This document shows positions 11,361 to 23,734 of a stretch of 64,000 nt of DNA, in pieces (position 1 is the first letter of the stretch; each line of letters starts with the position of its first letter). A program made the position numbers and the translations under genes. The notes beneath the pieces are model-generated. The model saw only the letters and a program-made list of their open reading frames with translations, was not told where the DNA came from and ran no database searches. The stretch is from assembly GCA_949126835.1 (NCBI GenBank), contig CASBPS010000186.1, forward strand, positions 988,701 through 1,052,700, in the 5' to 3' direction. This DNA comes from Anisus vortex. Its lineage: Eukaryota; Mollusca; Gastropoda; Planorbidae.

Positions 11361-13800
11361 GTGGGGAGTTTGTGTGGGTAGGAGAATGTGGGGAGTTTGT
11401 GTGTAGGAGAATGTGGGGAGTTTGTGTGGGTAGGAGAATGTGGGGAGTTTGTGTGTAGGAGAATGTGGGGAGTTTGTTTGTAAGAGAATGCGGGGAGTTT
11501 GTGTGTAGGAGAATGTGGGGAGTTTGTGTGGAAAGGAGAATGCGGGGAGTTTGTGTTTTTAGGAGAATGTGTCGACTTTGTGTGGGTAGGAGAATTTGGG
11601 AAGTTTATGTGGGTAGGAGAATGTGGGGAGTTTGTGTGGGTAGGAGAATGCGGGGAGTTTGTGTTGTTAGGAGAATAAGTGGAGTTTGTTTGGGTAGGAG
11701 AATGTGGAGAGTTTGTGTGGGTAGGAGAATGTGGGGAGTGTGTATGGGTAGGAGAATGTGGGGAGTTTGTGTGTAGGAGAATGTGGGGAGTTTGTGTTGT
11801 TAGGAGAATGTGGGGAGCTTGTGTTTAGGAGAATGCGAAGAGTTTGTGTGTAGGAGAATGTGGGGAGTTTGTGTGGGTAGGAGAAAGCGGGGAGTTTGTG
11901 TTTTTAGGAGAATGTGTGGAGTTTGTAGGGGTAGGAGAATGTGAGAAGTTTGTTTTGTTAGGAGAATGTGTGGAGTTTGTGTTGTTAGGAGAATGTGTAA
12001 AGTTTGTGTTGTTAGGAGAATGTGTGGAATTTGTGTGGGTAGGAGAATAATGTGGGGAGTTTTTTTAGGGTAGGAGAATGTTGGTAGTTTGTGTGTAGGA
12101 GAATGCGGGGAGTTTGTGTTTTTAGGAGAATGTGTGGAGTTTGTGTGGGAAGGAGAATGTGTGAAGTTTGTGTTGTTAGGAGAATGTGTAGAGTTTGTGT
12201 GGGTAGGAGAATGTGTGAAGTTTGCGTTGTTAGGAGAATGTGTGGAGTTTGTGTGGGTAGGAGAATGTGGGGAGTTTGTGTGGGTAGGAGAATGCGGGGA
12301 GTTTGTGTGTAGTAAAATGTGGGGAGTTTGTGTGGGTAGGAGAATGCGGGGAGTTTGTGTTTTTAGGAGAATATGTCGAGTTTCTGTGGGTAGGAGAATT
12401 TGGGGAGTTTATGTGTAGGAGAATGTGGTGGGTTTGTGTGTAGGAGAATGTGGGGAGTTTGTGTGTTGGAGAATGTGGGGAGTTTGTGTGTAGGAGAATG
12501 CGGGGAGTTTGTGTGTAGGAGAATGTGGGGAGTTTATGTGGGTAGGAGAATGCGGGGAGTTTGTGTTTTTAGGAGAATATGTCGAGTTTCTGTGGGTAGG
12601 AGAATTTGGGAAGTTTGTGTGGGTAGGAGAATAAGGGGAATTTTTGTGTAGGAGAATGTGGGGAGTTTGTGTGGGTAGGAGAATGCTGAAAGTTTGTGTG
12701 TAGGAGAATGTGGGGAGTTTGTGTGTAGAAGAATGTCAGGAGTTTGTGTGTAGGAGAATGCGGGGAGTTTGTGTGTAGGAGAATGTGGGGAGTTTGTGTG
12801 GGTAGGAGAATGCGGGGAGTTTGTGTGTAGGAGAATGCGGGGAGTTTGTGTGGGTAGGAGAATGCGGGGAGTTTGTGTGTAGAAGAATGTGTGGAGTTTG
12901 TGTGGGTAGGAGAATGCGGGGAGTTTGTGTTGTTAGGAGAATGTGTGGAGTTTGTGTAGGTAGGAGAATGTGGGGAGTTTGTGTGGGTAGGAGAATGCGG
13001 GGAGTTTGTGTGTAGTAAAATGTGGGGAGTTTGTGTGGGTAGGAGAATGCGGGGAGTTTGTGTTTTTAGGAGAATATGTCGAGTTTCTGTGGGTAGGAGA
13101 ATTTGGGGAGTTTATGTGTAGGAGAATGTGGTGGGTTTGTGTGTAGGAGAATGTGGGGAGTTTGTGTGTTGGAGAATGTGGGGAGTTTGTGTGTAGGAGA
13201 ATGCGGGGAGTTTGTGTGTAGGAGAATGTGGGGAGTTTATGTGGGTAGGAGAATGCGGGGAGTTTGTGTTTTTAGGAGAATATGTCGAGTTTCTGTGGGT
13301 AGGAGAATTTGGGAAGTTTGTGTGGGTAGGAGAATAAGGGGAATTTTTGTGTAGGAGAATGTGGGGAGTTTGTGTGGGTAGGAGAATGCTGAAAGTTTGT
13401 GTGTAGGAGAATGTGGGGAGTTTGTGTGTAGAAGAATGTCAGGAGTTTGTGTGTAGGAGAATGCGGGAAGTTTGTGTGTAGGAGAATGTGGGGAGTTTGT
13501 GTGGGTAGGAGAATGCGGGGAGTTTGTGTGTAGGAGAATGCGGGGAGTTTGTGTGGGTAGGAGAATGCGGGGAGTTTGTGTGTAGAAGAATGTGTGGAGT
13601 TTGTGTGGGTAGGAGAATGCGGGGAGTTTGTGTTGTTAGGAGAATGTGTGGAGTTTGTGTAGGTAGGAGAATGTTGGGAGTTTGTGTGGGTAGGAGAATG
13701 TGGGGAGTGTGTATGGGTAGGAGAATGTGGGGAGTTTGTGTGGGTAGGAGAATGCGGGGAGTTTGTGTGTAGGAGAATGTGGGGAGTTTGTGTGGGTAGG
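11361..13800 (+). repeat. Second copy of a 2.4-kb HOR, including a second 703-bp pair
   Basis: About 11.64-12.05 kb equals 9.22-9.63 kb at offset 2,419. The shift becomes 2,368 after loss of a 25 + 27-bp unit pair and gain of one base near 12.07 kb (10032/12400, 10735/13103). The 703-bp pair is reproduced here (TAGTAAAATG at 12310 and 13013), so the 703-bp duplication predates this 2.4-kb duplication. Confidence 0.85.
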
Positions 13801-16800
13801 AGAATGTGGGGAGTTTGTGTGTAGGAGAATGTGGGGAGTTTGTGTGGGTAGGAGAATGTGGGGAGTTTGTGTGTAGGAGAATGTGGGGAGTTTGTGTGTA
13901 GGAGAATGTGGGGAGTTTGTGTGGAAAGGAGAATGCGGGGAGTTTGTGTTTTTAGGAGAATGTGTCGACTTTGTGTGGGTAGGAGAATTTGGGAAGTTTA
14001 TGTGGGTAGGAGAATGTGGGGAGTTTTTGTGTAGGAGAATGTGGGGAGTTTGTGTGGGTAGGAGAATGCTGGGAGTTTGTGTGTAGGAGAATGTGGGGAG
14101 TTTGTGTGTAGGAGAATGTGGGGAGTTTGTGTGTACAAGAATGTCAGGAGTTTGTGTGTAGGAGAATTTGGGAAGTTTGTGTGGGTAGGAGAATGTGGGA
14201 AGTTTTTGTGTAGGAGAATGTGGGGAGTTTGTGTGGGTAGGAGAATGCTGGGAGTTTGTGTAGGAGAATGTGGGGAGTTTGTGTGTAGGTGAATGTAGGG
14301 AGTTTGTGTGTAGAAGAATGTCAGGAGTTTGTGTGTAGGAGAATGCGGGGAGTTTGTGTGTAGGAGAATGTGGGGAGTTTGTGTGGGTAGGAGAATGCGG
14401 GGAGTTTGTGTGTAGAAGAATGTGTGGAGTTTGTGTGGGTAGGAGAATGCGGGGAGTTTGTGTGTAGGAGAATGTGGGGAGTTTGTGTGTAGGAGAATTT
14501 GGGGAGTTTGTGTGTAGGAGAATGTGGGGAGTTTGTGTGTAGGAGAATGTGGGGAGTTTGTGTGTAGGAGTATGCGGGGAGTTTGTGTGTAGGAGAATGT
14601 GGGGAGTTTGTGTGGGTAGGAGAATGTGGGGAGTTTGTGTTTTTAGGAGAATGTGTGGAGTTTGTGTGGGTAGGAGAATGTTGGAAGTTTGTGTGGGTAG
14701 AAGAATGTGGGAAGTTCGTGTTGTTAGGAGAATGTGTGGAGTTTGTGTGGGTAGGAGAATGTGGGAAGTTTGTGTTGTTAGGAGTATGTGTGGAGTATGT
14801 GTGGGTAGGAGAATGTGGGGAGTTTGTGTGGGTAGGAGAATGCGGGGAGTTTGTGTGTAGGAGAATAAGGGAAGTTTGTGTGGGTAGGAGAATGCGGGGA
14901 GTTTGAGTGTAGAAGAATGTAGGGAGTTTGTGTGTAGGAGAATGCGGGGAGTTTGTGTGGGTAGGAGAATGCGGGGAGTTTGTGTGTAGGAGAATGCGGC
15001 GAGTTTGTGAGGATAGGAGAATGCGGGGAGTTTGTGTGGGTAGGAGAATGCGGGGCGTTTTGTGTAGGAGAATGTGTGGAGTTTGTGTGTAGGAGAATGT
15101 GGGGCGTTTTTATGTAGGAGAATGTGGGGAGTTTGTGTGTAGGAGAATGTGGGGAGTTTGTGTTGTTAGGAGAATGTGGGGAGTTTGTGTGTAGGAGAAT
15201 GCGGGGAGTTTGTATGTAGGAGAATGCGGCGAGTTTGTGTGGATGAGAGAATGCGGGGAGTTTGTGTGGGTAGGAGAATGCAGGGAGTTTGTGTGTAGGA
15301 GAATGTGTGGAGTTTGTGTGGGTAGGAGAATGCGGGGAGTTTGTGTTGTTAGGAGAATGTGTGGAGTTTGTGTAGGTAGGAGAATGTGGGGAGTTTGTGT
15401 GGGTAGGAGAATGCGGGGAGTTTGTGTGTAGTAAAATGTGGGGAGTTTGTGTGGGTAGGAGAATGCGGGGAGTTTGTGTTTTTAGGAGAATATGTCGAGT
15501 TTCTGTGGGTAGGAGAATTTGGGGAGTTTATGTGTAGGAGAATGTGGTGGGTTTGTGTGTAGGAGAATGTGGGGAGTTTGTGTGTTGGAGAATGTGGGGA
15601 GTTTGTGTGTAGGAGAATGCGGGGAGTTTGTGTGTAGGAGAATGTGGGGAGTTTATGTGGGTAGGAGAATGCGGGGAGTTTGTGTTTTTAGGAGAATATG
15701 TCGAGTTTCTGTGGGTAGGAGAATTTGGGAAGTTTGTGTGGGTAGGAGAATAAGGGGAATTTTTGTGTAGGAGAATGTGGGGAGTTTGTGTGGGTAGGAG
15801 AATGCTGAAAGTTTGTGTGTAGGAGAATGTGGGGAGTTTGTGTGTAGAAGAATGTCAGGAGTTTGTGTGTAGGAGAATGCGAGGAGTTTGTGTGTAGGAG
15901 AATGTGGGGAGTTTGTGTGGGTAGGAGAATGCGGGGAGTTTGTGTGTAGGAGAATGCGGGGAGTTTGTGTGGGTAGGAGAATGCAGGGAGTTTGTGTGTA
16001 GAAGAATGTGTGGAGTTTGTGTGGGTAGGAGAATGCGGGGAGTTTGTGTTGTTAGGAGAATGTGTGGAGTTTGTGTAGGTAGGAGAATGTGGGGAGTTTG
16101 TGTGGGTAGGAGAATGTGGGGAGTGTGTATGGGTAGGAGAATGTGGGGAGTTTGTGTGGGTAGGAGAATGCGGGGAGTTTGTGTGGGTAGGAGAATGTGG
16201 GGAGTTTGTGTGTAGGAGAATGTGGGGAGTTTGTGTGGGTAGGAGAATGTGGGGAGTTTGTGTGTAGGAGAATGTGGGGAGTTTGTTTGTAAGAGAATGC
16301 GGGGAGTTTGTGTGTAGGAGAATGTGGGGAGTTTGTGTGGAAAGGGAATGCGGGGAGTTTGTGTTATTAGGAGAATGTGTCGACTTTGTGTGGGTAGGAG
16401 AATTTGGGAAGTTTATGTGGGTAGGAGAATGTGGGGAGTTTTTGTGTAGGAGAATGTGGGGAGTTTGTGTGGGTAGGAGAATGCTGGGAGTTTGTGTGTA
16501 GGAGAATGTGGGGAGTTTGTGTGTAGGAGAATGTGGGGAGTTTGTGTGTACAAGAATGTCAGGAGTTTGTGTGTAGGAGAATTTGGGAAGTTTGTGTGGG
16601 TAGGAGAATGTGGGATGTTTTTGTGTAGGAGAATGTAGGGAGTTTGTGTGGGTAGGAGAATGCTGGGAGTTTGTGTAGGAGAATGTGGGGAGTTTGTGTG
16701 TAGGTGAATGTAGGGAGTTTGTGTGTAGAAGAATGTCAGGAGTTTGTGTGTAGGAGAATGCGGGGAGTTTGTGTGTAGGAGAATGTGGGGAGTTTGTGTG

Positions 16801-16884
16801 TAGGAGAATGTGGGGAGTTTGTGTGTAGGAGAATTTGGAGAGTTTGTGTGTAGGATAATGTGGGGAGTTTGTGTGTAGGAGAAT
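13801..16884 (+). repeat. Third segment of the 2.4-kb HOR series, with a single 703-bp-type copy
   Basis: 13103 and 13524 recur at 15519 and 15940 (offset 2,416), and 14086 recurs at 16501 (2,415). 14549 recurs at 16885 (2,336), so units were lost in the later copy. A 23-bp unit lacking one GT step lies near 14.25 kb. TAGTAAAATG occurs once, at 15429. No coding or RNA feature is visible. Confidence 0.8.
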
Positions 16885-19050
16885 GTGGGGAGTTTGTGTG
16901 TAGGAGTATGCGGGGAGTTTGTGTGTAGGAGAATGTGGGGAGTTTGTGTGGGTAGGAGAATGTGGGGAGTTTGTGTTTTTAGGAGAATGTGTGGAGTTTG
17001 TGTGGGTAGGAGAATGTTGGAAGTTTGTGTGGGTAGAAGAATGTGGGAAGTTCGTGTTGTTAGGAGAATGTGTGGAGTTTGTGTGGGTAGGAGAATGTGG
17101 GAAGTTTGTGTTGTTAGGAGTATGTGTGGAGTATGTGTGGGTAGGAGAATGTGGGGAGTTTGTGTGGGTAGGAGAATGCGGGGAGTTTGTGTGTAGGAGA
17201 ATGTGGGGAGTTTGTGTGGGTAGGAGAATGCGGGGAGTTTGAGTGTAGAAGAATGTAGGGAGTTTGTGTGTAGGAGAATGCGGGGAGTTTGTGTGGGTAG
17301 GAGAATGCGGGGAGTTTGTGTGTAGGAGAATGCGGCGAGTTTGTGAGGATAGGAGAATGCGGGGAGTTTGTGTGGGTAGGAGAATGCGGGGCGTTTTGTG
17401 TAGGAGAATGTGTGGAGTTTGTGTGTAGGAGAATGTGGGGCGTTTTTATGTAGGAGAATGTGGGGAGTTTGTGTGTAGGAGAATGTGGGGAGTTTGTGTT
17501 GTTAGGAGAATGTGGGGAGTTTGTGTGTAGGAGAATGCGGGGAGTTTGTATGTAGGAAAATGCGGCGAGTTTGTGTGGATGAGAGAATGCGGGGAGTTTG
17601 TGTGGGTAGGAGAATGCAGGGAGTTTGTGTGTAGGAGAATGTGTGGAGTTTGTGTGTAGGAGAATGTGGGGAGTTTGTATGTAGGAGAATGTGGGGAGTT
17701 TGTGTGTAGGAGAATGTGGGGAGTTTGTATGTAGGAGAATGTGGGGGGTTTGTGTTGTTAGGAGAATGTGGGGAGCTTGTGTGTAGGAGAATGCGGGGAG
17801 TTTGTGTGTAGGAGAATGTGGGGAGTTTGTGTGGGTAGGAGAATGCGGGGAGTTTGTGTTTTTAGGAGAATGTGTGGAGTTTGTAGGGGTAGGAGAATGT
17901 GAGAAGTTTGTGTTGTTAGGAGAATGTGTGGAGTTTGTGTTGTTAGGAGAATGTGTGAAGTTTGTGTTGTTAGGAGAATGTGTGGAGTTTGTGTGTGTAG
18001 GAGAATGCGGGGAGTTTGTGTGTAGGAGAATGTTGGGAGTTTGTGTGGGTAGGAGAATGCGGGGAGTTTGTGTGGGTAGGAGAATGCGGGGGGTTTGTGT
18101 TTAGTAAAATGTGGGGAATTTGTGTGGGTAGGAGAATGTGGGGAGTTTGTGTGTAGGAGAATGTGGGGAGTTTGTGTGTAGGAGAATGTGGTGAGTTTGT
18201 GTGTAGGAGAATGCGGGGAGTTTGTGTGTAGGAGAATGTGGGGAGTTTATGTGGGTAGGAGAATGCGGGGAGTTTGTGTTTTTAGGAGAATGTGTCGAGT
18301 TTGTGTGCGTAGGAAAATTTGGGAAGTTTGTGTGAGTAGGAGAATGTGGGGAGTTTTTGTGTAGGAGAATGTGGGGAGTTTGTGTGGGTAGGAGAATTCT
18401 GGGAGTTTGTGTGTAGGGGAATGTGGGGCGTTTGTGTGTAGGAGAATGTGGGGAGTTTGTGTGTAGAAGAATGTCAGGAGTTTGTGTGTAGGAGAATGCG
18501 GGGAGTTTGTGTGTAGGAGAATGTGGGGAGTTTGTGTGGGTAGGTGAATGCGGGAAGTTTGTGTGTAGGAGAATGCGGGGAGTTTGTGTGGGTAGGAGAA
18601 TGCGGGGAGTATGTTTGTAGAAGAATGTGTGGAGTTTGTGTGGTAGGAGAATGCGGGGAGTTTGTGTTGTTAGGAGAATGTGTGGAGTTTGTGTGGGTAG
18701 GAGAATGTGGAGAGTTTGTGTGGGTAGGATAATGTGGGGAGTGTGTATGGGTAGGAGAATGTGGGGAGTTTGTGTAGGTAGGAGAATGCGGGGAGTTTGT
18801 GTGTAGGAGAATGTGTGTAGTTTGTGTGGGTAGGAGAATGCGGGGAGTTTGTGTTATTAGGAGAATGTGTGGAGTATGTGTGGGTAGGAGAATGTACGGA
18901 GTTTGTGTGGGTAGGAGAATGCGGGGAGTTGGTGTGTAGGAGAATGTGGGGAGTTTGTGTGGGTAGGAGAATGCGGGGAGTTTGAGTGTAGAAGAATGTA
19001 GAGAGTTTGTGTGTAGGAGAATGCGGGGAGTTTGTGTGTAGGAGAATGTG
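16885..19050 (+). repeat. About 2.17-kb block, copy 1 of 3
   Basis: Landmarks here recur exactly 6,850 bp downstream: GAGTATG at 16905/23755, 17802/24652, 18544/25394, and GAAGAATGTA at 18991/25841. The match ends near 19051, where this copy reads GGGGTTTT and the other GGGAGCTT. A third copy lies at 44.1-46.2 kb. A 26-bp unit (18634-18659), with a single-base loss in the switch, is shared by the copies. Confidence 0.88.
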
Positions 19051-21470
19051 GGGGTTTTGTGTGTAGGAGAATGTGGGGAGCTTGTGTGTAGGAGAATGCG
19101 GGAAGTTTGTGTGTAGGAGAATGTGGGGAGTTTGTGTGGGTAGGAGAATGCGGGGAGTTTGTGTTTTTAGGAGAATGTGTCGAGTTTTTGTGGGTAGGAG
19201 AATTTGGGAAGTTTGTGTGGGTAGGAGAATGTGGGGAGTTTTTGTGTAGGAGAATGTGGGGAGTATGTGTGGGTAGGAGAATGCTGGGAGTTTGTGTGTA
19301 GGAGAATGTGGGGAGTTTGTGTGTAGGAGAATGTGGGGAGTTTGTGTGTAGAAGAATTTCAGGAGTTTGTGTGTAGGAGAATGCGGGGAGTTTGTGTGTA
19401 GGAGAATGTGGGAAGTTTGTGTGGGTAGGAGAATGCGGGGAGTTTGTGTGTAGGAGAATGTGGGGAGTTTGTGTGGGTAGGAGAATGCGGGGAGTTTGTG
19501 TGTAGAAGAATGTGTGGTGTTTGTGTGGGTAGGAGAATGCGGGGAGTTTGTGTTGTTAGGAAAATGTGTGTTGTTTGTGTGGGTTGGAGAATGTGGGGAA
19601 TTTGTGTGGGTAGGAGAATGTGGGGAGTGTGTATGGGTAGGAGAATGTGGGGAATTCGTGTGGGTAGGAGAATGTGGGGAGTTTATGTGTAGGAGAATGT
19701 GGGGAGTTTGTGTGTAGAAGAATGTGGGGAGTTTGTGTGTAGGAGAATGTGGGGAGTTTGTGTGTAGGAGAATGTGGGGAGTTTTTGTGTAGGAGAATGT
19801 GGGGAGTTTGTGTGGGTAGGAGAATGCTGGCAGTTTGTGTATAGGAGAATGTGGGGAGTTTGTGTGTAGCAGAATGTGGGGAGTTTGTGTAAAGAAGAAT
19901 GTCAGAAGTTTGTGTGTAGGAGAATGCGGAGAGTTTGTGTGTAGGAGAATGTGGGGAGTTTGTGTGGGTAGGAGAATGCGGGGAGTTTGTGTGTAGGAGA
20001 ATGTGGGGAGTTTGTGTAGGTAGGAGAATGCGGGGAGTTTGTGTGTAGGAGAATGTGTGGAGTTTGTGTGGGTAGGAGAATGTGGGGAGTTTGTGTGGGT
20101 AGGAGAATGTGGGGAGTGTGTATGGGTAGGAGAATGTGGGGAGTGAGTGTGGGTAGGAGAATGTGTGGAGTTTGTGTGGGTAGGAGAATGTGGGAAGTTT
20201 GTGTTGTTAGGAGAATGTGTGGAGTATGTAGGGGCAGGAGAATGTGGGGAGTTTGTGTGGGTAGGAGAAAGCGGGGAGTTTGTGTGTAGGAGAATGTGGG
20301 GAGTTTGTGTGGGTAGGAGAATGCGGGGAGTTTGAGTGTAGGAGAATGCGGGGAGTTTGTGTGTAGGAGAATGTGGGGAGTTTGTGTGGGTAGGAGAATG
20401 CGGGGAGTTTGTGTGTAGGAGAATGCGGCGAGTTTGTGTGGATAGGAGAATGCGGGGAGTTTGTGTGGGTAGGAGAATGCGGGGAGTTTGTGTGTATGAG
20501 AATGTGTGGAGTTTGTGTGTAGGAGAATGTGGGGAGTTTGTGTGTAGGAGAATGTGGGGACTTTAGGTGTAGAATAACGTCAAGAGTTTGTGCGTAGGAG
20601 AATGCGGGGAGTTTGTGTGTAGGAGAATGTGGGAAGTTTGTGTGGGTAGGAGAATGCGGGGAGTTTGTATGTAGGAGAATGCGGGGAGTTTGTGTGGGTA
20701 GGAGAATGCGAAGAGATTGTGTGTAGAAGAATGTGTGGAGTTTGTGTGGGTAGGAGAATGCGGGGAGTTTGTGTTGTTAGGAGAATAAGTGGAGTTTGTT
20801 TGGGTAGGAGAATGTGGAGAGTTTGTGTGGGTAGGAGAATGTGGGGAGTGTGTATGGGTAGGAGAATGTGGGGAGTTTGTGTGTAGGAGAATGTGGGGAG
20901 TTTGTGTTGTTAGGAGAATGTGGGGAGCTTGTGTTTAGGAGAATGCGAAGAGTTTGTGTGTAGGAGAATGTGGGGAGTTTGTGTGGGTAGGAGAAAGCGG
21001 GGAGTTTGTGTTTTTAGGAGAATGTGTGGAGTTTGTAGGGGTTGGAGAATGTGAGAAGTTTGTTTTGTTAGGAGAATGTGTGGAGTTTGTGTTGTTAGGA
21101 GAATGTGTAAAGTTTGTGTTGTTAGGAGAATGTGTGGAATTTGTGTGGGTAGGAGAATAATGTGGGGAGTTTTTTTGGGTAGGAGAATGTTGGTAGTTTG
21201 TGTGTAGGAGAATGCGGGGAGTTTGTGTGTAGGAGAATGTTGGGAGTTTGTGTGGGTAGGAGAATGCGGGGAGTTTGTGTTTTTAGGAGAATGTGTTTAG
21301 TTTGTGTGGGAAGGAGAATGTGTGAAGTTTGTGTTGTTAGGAGAATGTGTAGAGTTTGTGTGGGTAGGAGAATGTGTGAAGTTTGAGTTGTTAGGAGAAT
21401 GTGTGGAGTTTGTGTGGGTAGGAGAATGTGGGGAGTTTGTGTGGGTAGGAGAATGCGGGGAGTTTGTGTG
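19051..21470 (+). repeat. Copy of the 7.8-9.94 kb block
   Basis: 19444 and 19496 match 7859 and 7911 (offset 11,585). From about 20.08 kb onward the offset is 11,529, because this copy lacks 56 bp present at about 8.46-8.55 kb, including the 29-bp GGGCGGGG unit. It carries the GAATAATG 3-bp duplication at 21155-21162, as do the copies at 9626 and 12045. The stretch before 19.4 kb matches the 7.45-7.85 kb part of the same block. Confidence 0.85.
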
Positions 21471-22920
21471 TAGTAAAATGTGGGGAGTTTGTGTGGGTAG
21501 GAGAATGCGGGGAGTTTGTGTTTTTAGAAGAATATGTCGACTTTCTGTGGGTAGGAGAATTTGGGGAGTTTATGTGTAGGAGAATGTGGTGGGTTTGTGT
21601 GTAGGAGAATGTGGGGAGTTTGTGTGTTGGAGAATGTGGGGAGTTTGTGTGTAGGAGAATGCGGGGAGTTTGTGTGTAGGAGAATGTGGGGAGTTTATGT
21701 GGGTAGGACAATGCGGGGAGTTTGTGTTTTTAGGAGAATATGTCGAGTTTCTGTGGGTAGGAGAATTTGGGAAGTTTGTGTGGGTAGGAGAATAAGGGGA
21801 ATTTTTGTGTAGGAGAATGTGGGGAGTTTGTGTGGGTAGGAGAATGCTGAAAGTTTGTGTGTAGGAGAATGTGGGGAGTTTGTGTGTAGAAGAATGTCAG
21901 GAGTTTGTGTGTAGGAGAATGCGGGGAGTTTGTGTGTAGGAGAATGTGGGGAGTTTGTGTGGGTAGGAGAATGCGGGGAGTTTGTGTGTAGGAGAATGCG
22001 GGGAGTTTGTGTGGGTAGGATAATGCGGGGAGTTTGTGTGTAGAAGAATGTGTGGAGTTTGTGTGGGTAGGAGAATGCGGGGAGTTTGTGTTGTTAGGAG
22101 AATGTGTGGAGTTTGTGTAGGTAGGAGAATGTGGGGAGTTTGTGTGGGTAGGAGAATGCGGGGAGTTTGTGTGTAGTAAAATGTGGGGAGTTTGTGTGGG
22201 TAGGAGAATGCGGGGAGTTTGTGTTTTTAGGAGAATATGTCGAGTTTCTGTGGGTAGGAGAATTTGGGGAGTTTATGTGTAGGAGAATGTGGTGGGTTTG
22301 TGTGTAGGAGAATGTGGGGAGTTTGTGTGTTGGAGAATGTGGGGAGTTTGTGTGTAGGAGAATGCGGGGAGTTTGTGTGTAGGAGAATGTGGGGAGTTTA
22401 TGTGGGTAGGAGAATGCGGGGAGTTTGTGTTTTTAGGAGAATATGTCGAGTTTCTGTGGGTAGGAGAATTTGGGAAGTTTGTGTGGGTAGGAGAATAAGG
22501 GGAATTTTTGTGTAGGAGAATGTGGGGAGTTTGTGTGGGTAGGAGAATGCTGAAAGTTTGTGTGTAGGAGAATGTGGGGAGTTTGTGTGTAGAAGAATGT
22601 CAGGAGTTTGTGTGTAGGAGAATGCGGGAAGTTTGTGTGTAGGAGAATGTGGGGAGTTTGTGTGGGTAGGAGAATGCGGGGAGTTTGTGTGTAGGAGAAT
22701 GCGGGGAGTTTGTGTGGGTAGGAGAATGCGGGGAGTTTGTGTGTAGAAGAATGTGTGGAGTTTGTGTGGGTAGGAGAATGCGGGGAGTTTGTGTTGTTAG
22801 GAGAATGTGTGGAGTTTGTGTAGGTAGGAGAATGTGGGGAGTTTGTGTGGGTAGGAGAATGTGGGGAGTGTGTATGGGTAGGAGAATGTGGCGAGTTTGA
22901 GTGGGTAGGAGAATGCGGGG
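21471..22920 (+). repeat. 703-bp tandem duplication, third occurrence
   Basis: TAGTAAAATG at 21471 and 22174 are 703 bp apart, and the intervening units repeat in order (21561/22264). The pair matches 9942-10645 at offset 11,529. It retains the two 25-bp units that the 11.03-kb copy lost. Confidence 0.86.
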
Positions 22921-23734
22921 AGTTTGTGTGTAGGAGAATGTGGGGAGTTTGTGTGGGTAGGAGAATGTGGGGAGTTTGTGTGTAGGAGAATGTGGGGAGT
23001 TTGTGTGGGTAGGAGAATGTGGGGAGTTTGTGTGTAGGAGAATGTGGGGATTTTGTTTGTAAGAGAATGCGGGGAGTTTGTGTGTAGGAGAATGTGGGGA
23101 GTTTGTGTGGAAAGGAGAATGCGGGGAGTTTGTGTTTTTAGGAGAATGTGTCGACTTTGTGTGGGTAGGAGAATTTGGGAAGTTTATGTGGGTAGGAGAA
23201 TGTGGGGAGTTTTTGTGTAGGAGAATGTGGGGAGTTTGTGTGGGTAGGAGAATGCTGGGAGTTTGTGTGTAGGAGAATGTGGGGAGTTTGTGTGTAGGAG
23301 AATGTGGGGAGTTTGTGTGTACAAGAATGTCAGGAGTTTGTGTGTAGGAGAATTTGGGAAGTTTGTGTGGGTAGGAGAATGTGGGAAGTTTTTGTGTAGG
23401 AGAATGTGGGGAGTTTGTGTGGGTAGGAGAATGCTGGGAGTTTGTGTAGGAGAATGTGGGGAGTTTGCGTGTAGGAGAATGTAGGGAGTTTGTGTGTAGA
23501 AGAATGTCAGGAGTTTGTGTGCAGGAGAATGCGGGGAGTTTGTGTGTAGGAGAATGTGGGGAGTTTGTGTGGGTAGGAGAATGCGGGGAGTTTGTGTGTA
23601 GAAGAATGTGTGGAGTTTGTGTGGGTAGGAGAATGCGGGGAGTTTGTGTGTAGGAGAATGTGGGGAGTTTGTGTGTAGGAGAATTTGGGGAGTTTGTGTG
23701 TAGGAGAATGTGGGGAGTTTGTGTGTAGGAGAAT
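22921..23734 (+). repeat. Array segment like 13.77-14.55 kb
   Basis: The unit order, including GTTTGTGTGGAAAGGAG, a TACAAGAATG unit and a 23-bp unit, matches 13.77-14.55 kb at offsets of about 9,186-9,195. It joins the third 703-bp pair to the second copy of the 6,850-offset block. The longest minus-strand open frame (22600-23763) overlaps it and is a repeat by-product. Confidence 0.75.

Noticed and set aside
14714..14729. CENP-B box-like TTCG in the GTTCGTGTTGTTAGG unit (also near 17050, 23910, 26757, 37390, 38551 and 44277).
   Set aside because: Only the TTCG half fits. The required A and CGGG positions of the box are G and AGGA.
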